From contig DASXDL010000003.1 of the NCBI GenBank assembly GCA_036490715.1, positions 62,001 to 126,000 of the forward strand: a stretch of 64,000 nt of DNA. Reading direction: 5' to 3'. Positions 27,485 to 41,763 of this stretch are shown here, one piece after another. The notes under the pieces were generated by a model. That model saw only the letters and a program-made list of their open reading frames with translations, made no database searches and was not told the origin of the DNA. The position numbers and the translations under genes were made by a program. Numbering within the stretch: the stretch's first letter is position 1; the number at the start of each line of letters is the position of its first letter. The stretch is from FEN-1191 sp036490715 (GTDB lineage Bacteria; Pseudomonadota; Gammaproteobacteria; Steroidobacterales; Steroidobacteraceae).

Positions 27485-29155
27485 TTATGAATTACGGCGG
27501 GATTTGACCGGCGGGTCGTCTGCCGGCGGCAATGCGGCCAGCAATGCCACCAGCCGCTGTGGATCCAGTGGCTTGATGCAATGCGAATCAAATCCCGCCT
27601 CGCGCGAGCGCTTGCGATCATTCTCCTGGCCCCAGCCGGTCAGCGCGACCAGGGTCGGCTGGCGGCCCCAGGGCTGCGAGCGGATGCGCCGTGCGACCTC
27701 GTAGCCGTCCATTCCGGGCATGCCAATGTCGAGCAGCACCAGGTCGGGCCGCACCCGAGTCGCTGCCTCCAGCGCCTCGACGCCGTCCACCGCCTTGTGA
27801 ATCTCGTGGCCGCCCAGCTGCAGCAGCTGCGCCAGGGTCTCGAGCGCATCCAGGTTGTCGTCCGCGACCAGGATGCGGCGCGCGACCATCGGCGTGCCAC
27901 CCAGCACCAGCGCAGCATCGCTGCTCTGGGCGCTGCTGTGTTCGCGCATCTGGCGCGGCAGCTGCACCACGAACTCGCTGCCGGTGCCCGGCCCATCGCT
28001 GAACGCGTGCACCTGCCCGCCGTGCATCTCGGCCAGTCGCTTGGCCAGCGCCAGTCCGATGCCCAGACCGGTCTGGGCATGGCCGTTGAGCTGCGAGGAT
28101 TGCGTGAACAGGTCGAACACCACCGGCAGCGCCGCCGGCTCGATGCCGATGCCATTGTCGCGGATCCGGATCTCGATATGATCGCCGGCCGCGCCCGCGG
28201 TGAGCTCGATGCGGCCGCCAGCGTCGGTGTACTTGATCGCGTTGCTGAGGATGTTGCCAACAATCTGCGTCAGGCGCGTCAGATCGCCGTCGATGTACAG
28301 CGGCGCCGGTTCGACCTTGACGTGCAGCTCATGACGCTGTCGGGCCAGCATCGGCTCGACCGTCTCAACCGCGCGCGCGACCACGGTCGACAACTCGACC
28401 GATTCGCGGGTGACATTGATCTTGCCCCGGGTGATGCGTGAAACATCCAGCAGATCGTCCACCAGTTTGGTCAGATGGCCGAGCTGGCGTTCGATGACCT
28501 CGCGCGTCCAGGTCAGTTGCGCCGCCGGCAGCTGCGGATTGCGCATCAGCTGCACGGCGTTGTGAATGGGCGCCAGCGGATTGCGCAGCTCGTGTGCCAA
28601 CATCGCCAGGAATTCATCCTTATGCCGATTGGCCTCGCGCAACGTGCTGTTGAGCTGCTCGAGCTCGCGATTCTTCTCCACCTGCAGGTTCGAGTTGGCC
28701 TGTGCCAGGCGCGCATTGGCCTCCTCCAGGCTGCGGTTGAGCTTGCGCAGCTCACGGCGCTGGCAATACAGCTCGACCAGCACCGCCACCTTGCTGCGCA
28801 GGATCTCTGGGACCACCGGGATCGATACATAGTCGACCGCCCCGAGCTTGTAACCCTGCAGCCGGTCCAGTTCGCCGATGTGCACGCCGGTGACGAAGAT
28901 GATCGGCACCTTTTCGTAGCGCGGATGCTCGTGAATCATGCTGGCGGTCTCGAAGCCGTCCATATCCGGCATATTCACGTCCAGCAGCACCACCGCGAAC
29001 TCGTGCGCCATCAGCTTCTGCAGCGCTTCGGTGCCAGAGCGCGCAGTCACCAGGTTCAATGCCAACTCGCTCAGGATCGTTTCGTACGACAACAGCCGCG
29101 CCGGCTGATCATCGACCAGCAGGATATTGACCTTTTCGTCGCGGTTGGCGCTCAT
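27485..29155 (-). CDS. Hybrid histidine kinase, REC-HisKA-HATPase-REC
   Basis: A 556-residue soluble kinase. An N-terminal receiver (about 10-125, phospho-acceptor in LLDVNMPDMDGF) is followed by a coiled coil, HisKA with H188 in LAHELRNPLAP, HATPase_c (about 290-405, DNGIGI and GLGIGLALAK) and a C-terminal receiver (about 430-545, LLDIGMPGMDGY). No membrane segment is seen, so input probably arrives by phosphorylation of the first receiver. It starts 7 bp after the giant kinase gene, and the two probably form one phosphorelay. Confidence 0.9.
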   Translation of the reverse strand: MSANRDEKVNILLVDDQPARLLSYETILSELALNLVTARSGTEALQKLMAHEFAVVLLDVNMPDMDGFETASMIHEHPRYEKVPIIFVTGVHIGELDRLQGYKLGAVDYVSIPVVPEILRSKVAVLVELYCQRRELRKLNRSLEEANARLAQANSNLQVEKNRELEQLNSTLREANRHKDEFLAMLAHELRNPLAPIHNAVQLMRNPQLPAAQLTWTREVIERQLGHLTKLVDDLLDVSRITRGKINVTRESVELSTVVARAVETVEPMLARQRHELHVKVEPAPLYIDGDLTRLTQIVGNILSNAIKYTDAGGRIELTAGAAGDHIEIRIRDNGIGIEPAALPVVFDLFTQSSQLNGHAQTGLGIGLALAKRLAEMHGGQVHAFSDGPGTGSEFVVQLPRQMREHSSAQSSDAALVLGGTPMVARRILVADDNLDALETLAQLLQLGGHEIHKAVDGVEALEAATRVRPDLVLLDIGMPGMDGYEVARRIRSQPWGRQPTLVALTGWGQENDRKRSREAGFDSHCIKPLDPQRLVALLAALPPADDPPVKSRRNS

Positions 29156-29162
29156 GGGCGTG

Positions 29163-35186
<6,024 letters not shown>

Positions 35187-35537
35187 CAGGCGACTCCAGG
35201 GCAGAAACAATTACAGCAGAAGCGCGGCATAGGCGCCGTGATCGATGCGGGCAGATGCGACAGGCTGGATCGAAAAGCAGAACTGCGTTGAAGGGCGAAG
35301 CGAGCGAGCGCCATCGTTGTAATTTTTACAACGATGGCCCCGATGCGAGAGACGGGAAATCCTAGGGCAAAAGCCCCGTCACCGCGCGGGAAGCGCATGA
35401 ATTCCGGCGGCGACATCTATTGCCCGTGCAGGGCCTCGCGTCCGTCGTAGCCGTTTTGAGAATAGCAGATGCGCGCAAGCGCGCACCAAGTATTAGGCGC
35501 TAGTTTGTGACTGCTTCTCTAGATTTGCGACGCTCTT
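35187..35537. other. Intergenic region upstream of the poly-HAMP kinase
   Basis: This 351-bp gap lies between the beta-barrel gene and the giant kinase, both transcribed leftward. It holds the kinase ribosome site and a strong hairpin at 35310-35338. No open reading frame is convincing. Part of it (35440-35535) is more AT-rich and could hold a leftward promoter, but no clear -35/-10 pair is assigned. Confidence 0.5.
35310..35338. other. Perfect 12-bp inverted repeat, 5-nt loop
   Basis: The arms GCCATCGTTGTA and TACAACGATGGC pair perfectly around ATTTT. On the kinase-coding strand it lies 124 bp before the start codon. No T-run follows on either strand beyond the loop, so it is not a standard Rho-independent terminator. 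It could be a dimeric regulator site or a stable 5' leader hairpin. Confidence 0.6.
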
Positions 35538-36266
35538 CTAGAACCGCCACGAGGGACTGAGCCAGAAAACATCCGAGTTGGTGGCATTGTGCAGATCGAG
35601 TCGCTCGTATTCGGCGCGCAGGAACAGGTGCCGAAACAGCGTGACGCCCAGTCCGCCGCCGTAGAGGAAGTTCGAGCGGCTATGCCTGGACTCGATAAAT
35701 GGCCCGGAATTGAAGTCGACCCGCGTCGTCACGTCATAGAAGTAGTAACCGACCTTGCCGAATATCTCGACTGGCCCGAGCGGAATCGTCCCGATCGCGG
35801 TCGGCGAGAACCCGGACATCGACACGTGATACAGCCCGCTCGAACCGGCGGTGGTGAAATGATCATCCGGATGCCCAAAGTCCACATAGGCGGCTTCCAC
35901 CGCCAGGAATGGTGCAAAGCGAAAACCGACATACGCCTTCCAGGCATCGTTGCCGGAATGAAAGATGTCGGTGACCGCGGTCCCGACGTCATTGAAGTTC
36001 TGCAGGTGCAGGTCGAAGCGCCCCCAGCCCGCGCCGACATACGGTCCGGCCGGCGGTGAGAAGCCGGTCCATTCATCGGCATGGACGATGGTCGTGGCGG
36101 TGACCAATACGAACACCAGTGCCGCTAGAACCAGCTGGCGAACCAGGTGACCCCGAGCGCGACCGTGCAGGCGCGCATCGTACATTTCGCGCTCGGCTAG
36201 CCGTCGGGGCCCCTGTCCGGCCCGCAGTTCGCTTGGCAGATAGTGGTGCGACAGTCCGTCTCGCAT
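35538..36266 (-). CDS. Outer-membrane beta-barrel protein
   Basis: A 242-residue protein with a signal-type hydrophobic stretch (about 43-62, LVLAALVFVLVTATTIVHA) followed by DEW, and then alternating amphipathic strands such as GPYVGAGWGRFDL and AYVGFRFAPFLAVEAAYVDFG. It ends in a C-terminal Phe (WRF), the outer-membrane insertion signal. It resembles OmpA/OmpW-like eight-stranded barrels. ATG 36266 has AGGAG 8 nt upstream; ATG 36185 would give a more usual signal peptide. Function is unknown. Confidence 0.7.
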   Translation of the reverse strand: MRDGLSHHYLPSELRAGQGPRRLAEREMYDARLHGRARGHLVRQLVLAALVFVLVTATTIVHADEWTGFSPPAGPYVGAGWGRFDLHLQNFNDVGTAVTDIFHSGNDAWKAYVGFRFAPFLAVEAAYVDFGHPDDHFTTAGSSGLYHVSMSGFSPTAIGTIPLGPVEIFGKVGYYFYDVTTRVDFNSGPFIESRHSRSNFLYGGGLGVTLFRHLFLRAEYERLDLHNATNSDVFWLSPSWRF

Positions 36267-36456
36267 TGGCATGACTCCTGACACTGCGGATGCAGGCTGC
36301 CCACGCTAGTGCGCCGCCTACTTTCACAAAGTCAGCGCATGACGCATGCCAGCGCCATGCGGCGAGCCCGTGCAGGACAGCAATGCCCTACAGCGCCAGC
36401 GGCGGATGTAGGACGCCCGGATTTCTGAACTCGAAGATAGTTCGCGCTACCGGCGT

Positions 36457-37896
36457 TCAGACCCGCGGACTGGCAAGGAAATAGTACAAAGTTCCAGAGA
36501 TGATGATTGTTATCGGCAACGTCAATACCCACGCGATCATGATGCGCTTGAGCATCGAATAGCGTAGGCCCGCGCCGGCTGTCACCATCGTGCCGCCAAT
36601 TCCCGAAGTCACGACGTGTGTGGTGCTCACCGGCAGGCCGGTAAACCCGGCGGCGGTGATCAGCACCGCCGATACGAGTTCGGCACAGGCCCCTTGCGCC
36701 GGCGTCAAGTGGATGTTTCCAAGACGCTCACCGAGCGTAACGACAATGCGCTTGTAACCAATCAACGTTCCCACGCCGAGACAGATCGCGCTGAGCATGC
36801 GCACCCATTTGGGGGCATATTGGACCGAGCTACCGATCTGCTGCAGCAATCCCTTCGCCTGCGCTTTCTGCTGTGGACTGACGTGGTGGCTCTCTTCGAC
36901 ATACTTGAGCTGTGCAATGACGCGATAGAGAGAATCGCGCAGGCTCGAGCGCGCCAGCGCAGAGCTGGACTGCCTGCCAGCAATTGGAGCCGAGTTGTTC
37001 GGATCGCTCTCAAGCGTCAATACCTGTTGCAGACTGCCGCTGGGGCTCGGCTGCTCAATCGCGGCCATGGCGTCAAGCGCCTGAGATCTCTCGGCGTCGC
37101 CAAATTGCGTGATGAGAGGCCGCGCTTCTCGCATCAGGCCAGGCAGCCTGCCAAGCTGCGCCGTTGCCTGGGGATCTAGCGCAAATGTGGCCGGAAAGAG
37201 CCCGATGATCGTCAGCATGATGAGGCCTATGCTCTTCTGCCCATCGTTAGTGCCATGGGCGAAGCTGACCCCCGAACAGGTCAACGACAACAAAAACCGC
37301 ATCCACCAGACCGGCGGATTGGCACCGGGAGGCTCGTAGAGGTTCTCATCATGAATACATCTGCGCGCGATGAGATACAACGCCGCGGCGAGCACGAAGC
37401 CAAGAACCGGGGAAAGCGCAAGTGACTTGAGTACGCTGGATAGTTGCGCCCAGTGGACCCCTGCCGACAGCTCGCGAGCATGCACCGCGGCATTGCCGAG
37501 CGCGATACCGATCAACGAGCCGATTAGGCAATGCGAGCTGGAGTTAGGCAGCGCCAGCCACCAGGTCCCGATGTTCCAGCTCAATGCGGCGATGAAGAGC
37601 GCGACTAACATCGCCACGGCCGGACCGCCCCCGGGTGGCGACAGCACATCGGTCGGCAGCAGTTCCACCAATGCGTAGGCTACGGAGATACCACCGAGTA
37701 GCACGCCGAGGAAGTTCATCACGCCCGAGAGCACCACCGCCTGAATGGGAGTGAGTGACTTGCTGTATATGACGGTAGCTACGGCATTGGCGGCATCGTG
37801 AAAGCCATTGGTCGCCTCGAACAAGATCACCATGACCAGCGCGAAGATCAGCAGGGCAACGGCTAGGGCCGACGCCGGATCGAGATTGCTGAGCAT
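36457..37896 (-). CDS. pit: Inorganic phosphate transporter, PiT family
   Basis: A 479-residue membrane protein with the duplicated PiT signature: FEATNGFHDAANAVATVIY near the N-terminus and the repeat including PVSTTHVVTSGIGGTM near the C-terminus, plus SSSHCLIGSLIG. PiT proteins carry divalent metal-phosphate with protons or sodium. A hydrophilic insert (about 260-370) separates the halves, as in longer bacterial PiT proteins. It appears monocistronic. No PhoU-like partner gene is adjacent. Confidence 0.92.
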   Translation of the reverse strand: MLSNLDPASALAVALLIFALVMVILFEATNGFHDAANAVATVIYSKSLTPIQAVVLSGVMNFLGVLLGGISVAYALVELLPTDVLSPPGGGPAVAMLVALFIAALSWNIGTWWLALPNSSSHCLIGSLIGIALGNAAVHARELSAGVHWAQLSSVLKSLALSPVLGFVLAAALYLIARRCIHDENLYEPPGANPPVWWMRFLLSLTCSGVSFAHGTNDGQKSIGLIMLTIIGLFPATFALDPQATAQLGRLPGLMREARPLITQFGDAERSQALDAMAAIEQPSPSGSLQQVLTLESDPNNSAPIAGRQSSSALARSSLRDSLYRVIAQLKYVEESHHVSPQQKAQAKGLLQQIGSSVQYAPKWVRMLSAICLGVGTLIGYKRIVVTLGERLGNIHLTPAQGACAELVSAVLITAAGFTGLPVSTTHVVTSGIGGTMVTAGAGLRYSMLKRIMIAWVLTLPITIIISGTLYYFLASPRV

Positions 37897-38524
37897 CCTT
37901 ACTCTCCTGTCATGGCGGGCGTCGCGGCATACTGCCCCGAGGCTGCCGCATAGACGTCAACGCCGAGGAGCCGTCCGGCTTCAATATTGCAAGTGACGCA
38001 TCAGCATAAGGTGGCTAGGTAGAGACGCCCGTCGGCTTGCGCCGAAAAGCGTAAGGTTCAATCCGACATCGGCGGTAGCGACTCGCGATGCAGTCACAAA
38101 TCTGTCACCGCCCAGCGGCCGGCCTGAGTTGCGTGCAGCAGCGACGTGCTCAAGGTCGTCGTCACATGACCAGACCGATTTTGATGCTTACCTTTCAACG
38201 CATGTGCGTGGCTGCTCGAACGAAAATAATGACGTTTCCAACCAGAATCGCCATACGACGCAGTTCGGCCAGGTTATCGGCGTGGTCTCTGGCGGTGACC
38301 GCGTGGCACATTTTGAGCGCAATGGCCCCGGGAATAGCCCCGGATCAGGCACATGCGCCTCCAGGGCGCCTATGCACCGTCTTAACGACCTTGTCTGGCT
38401 GGAGAGACCAAGGGTATCGTTCTCACTTGAGCCGGAAGTTTTGCAGCGCCTGTGCGGATACGAGCGAAATCAATCTAAAGGCGAGGCCTTCGATCCGCAC
38501 TCAACGCATCAGCGTAGCTTTGCA
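37897..38524. other. Long intergenic region between pit and the doxX pseudogene
   Basis: These 628 bp hold the presumed pit promoter on the left and a Pho-box-like direct repeat at 38091-38108. Two overlapping plus-strand open frames cross it, but both have Arg/Ser-rich or irregular composition and no recognisable domain, so no gene is called. The region is less GC-rich than the neighbouring coding DNA. Confidence 0.5.
38091..38108 (+). promoter_or_regulatory. Pho-box-like direct repeat
   Basis: CAGTCAC-AAAT-CTGTCAC consists of two 7-bp half sites 11 bp apart and matches the E. coli PhoB consensus at most positions. It lies 195 bp upstream of the phosphate transporter gene, but its orientation points away from pit. 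It may serve a rightward promoter or be fortuitous. Confidence 0.3.
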
Positions 38525-38898
38525 ATGAAAGGAGCTTCACCAATCACGTGGGTCTTACGAGTTATTTTGGGGGTCGCCTTTTTATTAATAGGCGCCACAA
38601 AACTCACTAGCACCGCGAACACGGTCGCGTACTTCGACGCTATCGGGGGGGCCAGTGGTTTCGCTATCTGACCGGATCTCTCGACGTGGTGGGTGCCGTG
38701 CTGCTATTCCTGCCCAGATATACGTTTTATGGAACGATCGTGCTCATCAGTTCCGTAGGCACGGCGACTGTCCTGTCGCTGACGGTGCTCAGGGCCAATG
38801 CAGTCTGGGGCAGCTTGGCGATGGTCCTGGAACCGCTGGTACTCACGTTGCTGATCATTTCGCTAGCGTGGCTGACGCGGCCGGCAACGAGAAGTTGA
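38525..38898 (+). pseudogene. DoxX-family membrane protein, frameshifted in a G7 run
   Basis: From ATG 38525 the frame encodes a DoxX-like start (ITWVLRVILGVAFLLIGATKL) and reaches YFDAIGG, then falls into a premature stop at about 38671. The next frame continues in register as QWFRYLTGSLDVVGAVLLFLP and ends at 38898 with three more hydrophobic helices. One extra G in the homopolymer 38645-38651 would restore a 124-residue, four-helix protein. Causes could be a real mutation, a phase-variable tract or a base-calling error. Confidence 0.75.
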
Positions 38899-38975
38899 TT
38901 GCGCACGGACGAGTCGTGCCTTGGCCGCCGTGGGCGCCTCTGCCGTCTCCAAGTTGTCTTGGTGAGACGAATTAC

Positions 38976-39025
38976 TGGCGCCCCCGGCCGGAGTTGAACC
39001 GACGACCTAGCGCTTAGGAGGCGCT
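38976..39025 (-). other. Attachment site (attL): 3' fragment of tRNA-Arg(CCT)
   Basis: On the minus strand the fragment folds as an anticodon arm (AGCGC-CTCCTAA-GCGCT, anticodon CCT), a 5-nt variable loop, a T arm (GTCGG-TTCAACT-CCGGC) and the acceptor 3' strand CGGGGGC-G-CCA. The D arm and acceptor 5' strand are absent: the adjoining sequence 39026-39070 has no AGCTCAG-like element or GCCCCCG. A tRNA 3' half at the border between host-type genes and phage genes is the classic product of integrase-mediated insertion. Confidence 0.8.
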
Positions 39026-39170
39026 CGCGCGAACCACGCCGCGCGCCTTGATCCGATTGAATATGTGCCGCGGAACTATCCAATATTTTCGCCGCAGAAC
39101 ACCCTCATTTTCCGCCGCTTTTTCGCGTTTCGAATCCGAATATTAGATAGCTCCAGCGACACCACGGCCG

Positions 39171-40766
39171 TCAATGCGGCAAGTCGCTGAGCGTGACCAC
39201 CGCAGGATCGTTCAGGAGCGGCCCGGCGCCCTTCTGAATCGGGATCTGCTCACCGTTGGACCACACCACGATAGCAGCGACCTTGGGCCAATTGGCCTTG
39301 ACGGTGGTCAAGATCGTGCTGTTATCGAAGCTGTTGGCAGGCTCGTTTGACTCGGTCACGTTGCCGCCCACTTCCGGCAGCATGATCACCTTGCCGGTAG
39401 TCAGCGCCCAGGTGTAACCAGGCGTGATGCCGGCGGCGAGCGGCGGGTACTCATCGAAGCCGACGGCATCGACGTAGGCGCTGCCCGGATACCAGGCCGC
39501 GCAGGTCGCCGCGCTCTCGAAGTTGTTGAGGCTGAATAGCCAGACGATCTTGCCCGGCATCTTCGACTCGACGTAGTCGTGCGTCTGCTGCCAGAGCGTC
39601 TTGAATGTCCCCTGCTGCGAGCCCTCAGTCGGTACCCACCAGCTCCACGAGCCGTCAAGCTCCACGAAGGGCCGATAGATAAAGGCGCCGTTGATCTGCT
39701 GAAACTTCGCGATCTGAGTGTCGAGGTAGCTGTGCCATTGCTTGTATTCAGCAGTGCCGGCGACGATCAGATTTGCAAAGTTCGTGCTGCCGATCGCCGC
39801 GAGCGGATTACGCGGCCACTGCGAGACCAGCACGATGCCGCCCTGCGCGAGCCACGCGTTGGACAGGCCAACGACGTCCTCGCTGTCGCCGGATTGATCG
39901 TTGGTGAAGCCGGCGATCGCCACCTGCTTGCCGCCGACGCCCGCGAGCGTCGGGATCGGCGCGATGGTGTCCATCGCCGCGCTGTTGGGCGTACCGCCGC
40001 CCGAGGGACCGTCCCAATAGCCGCTGTGCTGACCGAGCAGGAGGTGCTTGGTCTGGCCAGACAAGCCCTGCAGATACTTCAGCAGCGCGGCCGCGCTGGC
40101 GCTCGGCGAGCCGCCGGATCCGGAGGAGCTGCCGCTGCTACTGGAGCTCGAGCCACTGCTCGAGGAGCTGCTCGAACTGCTGGAGCTGCCGCCGCTGGAC
40201 GATGACGAGCTGCTCGAGCTCGAGGAGCTGCTCGAGCTGACGGCGCTGCAGGGCGGCAGCGTCACGCTGGGCGGCGCGGCTGAGCGCACCCACACCGTGC
40301 CGTTCGACTGCCAAATGCCGCAGTCCTTGGCCTGGTGATACAGGTTTCCGGAGACGTAAAAAAGCAGGAGCACGTTGCCGGAGAGCGAATTGCCTGCGCC
40401 CGTCGTGACGTAGGCCGCTTCCGTTCCGTTTTCCGTCACGCAGGGCGCCGGCAGAAGAGAATTGCAGCCCGTCGCTTCCGTCGACCAGACGTTGCCGGCG
40501 TGGTCGACGATCTGCCCCTTGCCAGCCAGGACGACGGTGCCAGAAGGAGATTCGGCGTTCGTCACCGTCACCTGGGCCGCGATCACGGCCGAGGCGGATT
40601 TGCCCGGCGCCGGCGCCGCGATCGATGCCTGCGCGGCCGCGAACGTCGCGAAGCTGCCAACACCGTTGACGTTGTAGGGGCCGACCGTGGTCGTGACCGG
40701 ATTCGCGGCTAGAGCACCCGCGCACGCGAGCACGGCGGCCGTTGCCGCAATGAGGTAGCGTTTCAT
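39171..40766 (-). CDS. Secreted GH26-like glycoside hydrolase with polyserine linker
   Basis: A 531-residue protein starting at ATG 40766 (AGGAG 9 nt upstream) with a signal peptide (KRYLIAATAAVLACAGALA). An unrecognised N-terminal domain (about 20-170, four Cys) is joined by a long Ser/Gly linker (about 175-217) to a C-terminal domain resembling GH26 beta-mannanases. The acid/base Glu is predicted as E369 in YRPFVELDGSWSWW, and the nucleophile as E465 in MLPEVGG. Polyserine linkers are typical of secreted polysaccharidases of marine and soil gammaproteobacteria. It sits between the attachment site and the spanin genes, as a cargo or lysis-linked gene. Confidence 0.75.
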   Translation of the reverse strand: MKRYLIAATAAVLACAGALAANPVTTTVGPYNVNGVGSFATFAAAQASIAAPAPGKSASAVIAAQVTVTNAESPSGTVVLAGKGQIVDHAGNVWSTEATGCNSLLPAPCVTENGTEAAYVTTGAGNSLSGNVLLLFYVSGNLYHQAKDCGIWQSNGTVWVRSAAPPSVTLPPCSAVSSSSSSSSSSSSSSSGGSSSSSSSSSSSGSSSSSSGSSSGSGGSPSASAAALLKYLQGLSGQTKHLLLGQHSGYWDGPSGGGTPNSAAMDTIAPIPTLAGVGGKQVAIAGFTNDQSGDSEDVVGLSNAWLAQGGIVLVSQWPRNPLAAIGSTNFANLIVAGTAEYKQWHSYLDTQIAKFQQINGAFIYRPFVELDGSWSWWVPTEGSQQGTFKTLWQQTHDYVESKMPGKIVWLFSLNNFESAATCAAWYPGSAYVDAVGFDEYPPLAAGITPGYTWALTTGKVIMLPEVGGNVTESNEPANSFDNSTILTTVKANWPKVAAIVVWSNGEQIPIQKGAGPLLNDPAVVTLSDLPH

Positions 40767-40771
40767 CGTAA

Positions 40772-41251
40772 TTACTCCTGGACGGTTGTTTTCTGCACCC
40801 ACTCGATCAGGGTGCCGAGCTGGGCGGCGTCTGACTGGCAGGCTTCAATTGCTGCTGCAGCCGCTGCATCAACACCGCCGTCGCCTCTGGCGACTTCGGC
40901 GCCTGCAGCAGGTCCGCCGGCGGTGACGGCACGCGCGGGCACGGCGCTGCGACGAAGGCGGTCTTCGTACTGGCGCACGAGGCCAGACAGAGCAGTGCTG
41001 GTAGCATCAGCAGTGCGAAGTTTCGTTTCATAGTCCTGTTGCACGGCCTGCACGGCCGCCTCCTGTTGCTGTTCAGCCGCGAGCGCGCGAGCCTGCGCAT
41101 CCTCGACGGCCTTCTGCTCGCCGAGCTTTTCCACATTCCATTTCGCCTGCACCGACGCGGTTCCGTGCGCCCAGCCTTCGTAGAAGGCCGCGCCGGCGAG
41201 CAGTGCGGAGACGATCGCGATCGCCGCGAGCTTGATCTCGAGCGCATTCAT
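40772..41251 (-). CDS. Rz-like inner-membrane spanin
   Basis: A 159-residue protein with an N-terminal membrane anchor (about 7-27) and an Ala/Gln/Glu-rich periplasmic coiled coil (QQQEAAVQAVQQDYETKL), the layout of i-spanins. A lipoprotein frame is nested within it, which strongly supports the identification. Spanins fuse inner and outer membranes in the last step of lysis. It overlaps the preceding membrane-protein gene by 4 bp. Confidence 0.85.
   Translation of the reverse strand: MNALEIKLAAIAIVSALLAGAAFYEGWAHGTASVQAKWNVEKLGEQKAVEDAQARALAAEQQQEAAVQAVQQDYETKLRTADATSTALSGLVRQYEDRLRRSAVPARAVTAGGPAAGAEVARGDGGVDAAAAAAIEACQSDAAQLGTLIEWVQKTTVQE
40807..41031 (-). CDS. Rz1-like outer-membrane spanin lipoprotein, nested in Rz
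   Basis: A 74-residue frame in a different register, wholly inside the Rz-like gene. It begins MKRNFALLMLPALLCLASC, a lipoprotein signal with lipobox LASC (C19), and continues as a short Pro-rich protein (CPRVPSPPADLL), typical of Rz1. The nested arrangement matches the lambda Rz/Rz1 pair. Confidence 0.82.
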   Translation of the reverse strand: MKRNFALLMLPALLCLASCASTKTAFVAAPCPRVPSPPADLLQAPKSPEATAVLMQRLQQQLKPASQTPPSSAP

Positions 41252-41538
41252 GGTTGAGGCCTCATCGGATCGACCGGCCTTGCATTCCAGTCGCGTCCGC
41301 TATCTGAATAGGTGCGGTACATCGTGGTCAGGAAGCCGACGAGCACGGTGACGACGCTGGTCACGAGGCCCGCATCCTGGACGGTGCGCTCGGCTGCGGG
41401 CTGCGCGAAATACCAGTGCAGCACCTGCCAACAGGTGCCACCGCCCCATACGGTGTAGGTCCCCACGAATAGCCGCGGGAAGATCCGCAGCGAATCCAGA
41501 ATCTCCGCCGCATGGAGCAGTTGCGCCTTTCCGATCAC
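41248..41538 (-). CDS. Small phage membrane protein, holin candidate
   Basis: A 96-residue protein with two hydrophobic segments (about 22-46, LFVGTYTVWGGGTCWQVL, and 57-75, LVTSVVTVLVGFLTTMY). Such proteins next to spanins are commonly holins or antiholins. No family is recognised. It overlaps both neighbours by 4 bp. Confidence 0.65.
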   Translation of the reverse strand: MIGKAQLLHAAEILDSLRIFPRLFVGTYTVWGGGTCWQVLHWYFAQPAAERTVQDAGLVTSVVTVLVGFLTTMYRTYSDSGRDWNARPVDPMRPQP

Positions 41539-41696
41539 TTGCCGAGCTTGGCCCGCACCGTGGCCAGAGCAGCGTCGAGCTTGCTGGCATCGCTAACGAG
41601 TGCCTTCTTGACCGAGGCGGCCAGCGTCGGATTGTTGATGCCGATGAGCAGTCCTGCGGCGACGCCCACGGCGGCGATGATGATGTAGGTCAGCAT
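41535..41696 (-). CDS. Short single-helix phage membrane protein
   Basis: A 53-residue protein starting at ATG 41696 behind a strong AGGAGG site; the longer frame to 41753 lacks one. It has one N-terminal hydrophobic helix (LTYIIIAAVGVAAGLLIGI) and a Lys/Ala-rich tail with an amphipathic helix. Position in the lysis region suggests a holin or antiholin role; function is not proven. Confidence 0.65.
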   Translation of the reverse strand: MLTYIIIAAVGVAAGLLIGINNPTLAASVKKALVSDASKLDAALATVRAKLGK

Positions 41697-41763
41697 GTGA
41701 TCCTCCTCCTGGTGCTGGACAAATCGAGCGCGTCCAGCTTGCGCACAGAGCACTGTTCGAGCG

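Noticed and set aside
38088..38528. Plus-strand open frame upstream of doxX
   Set aside because: No recognisable domain, Arg/Ser-rich, and a competing frame is equally open; not called.
38976..39055. Complete tRNA gene
   Set aside because: D arm and acceptor 5' strand are missing; only the 3' half is present.
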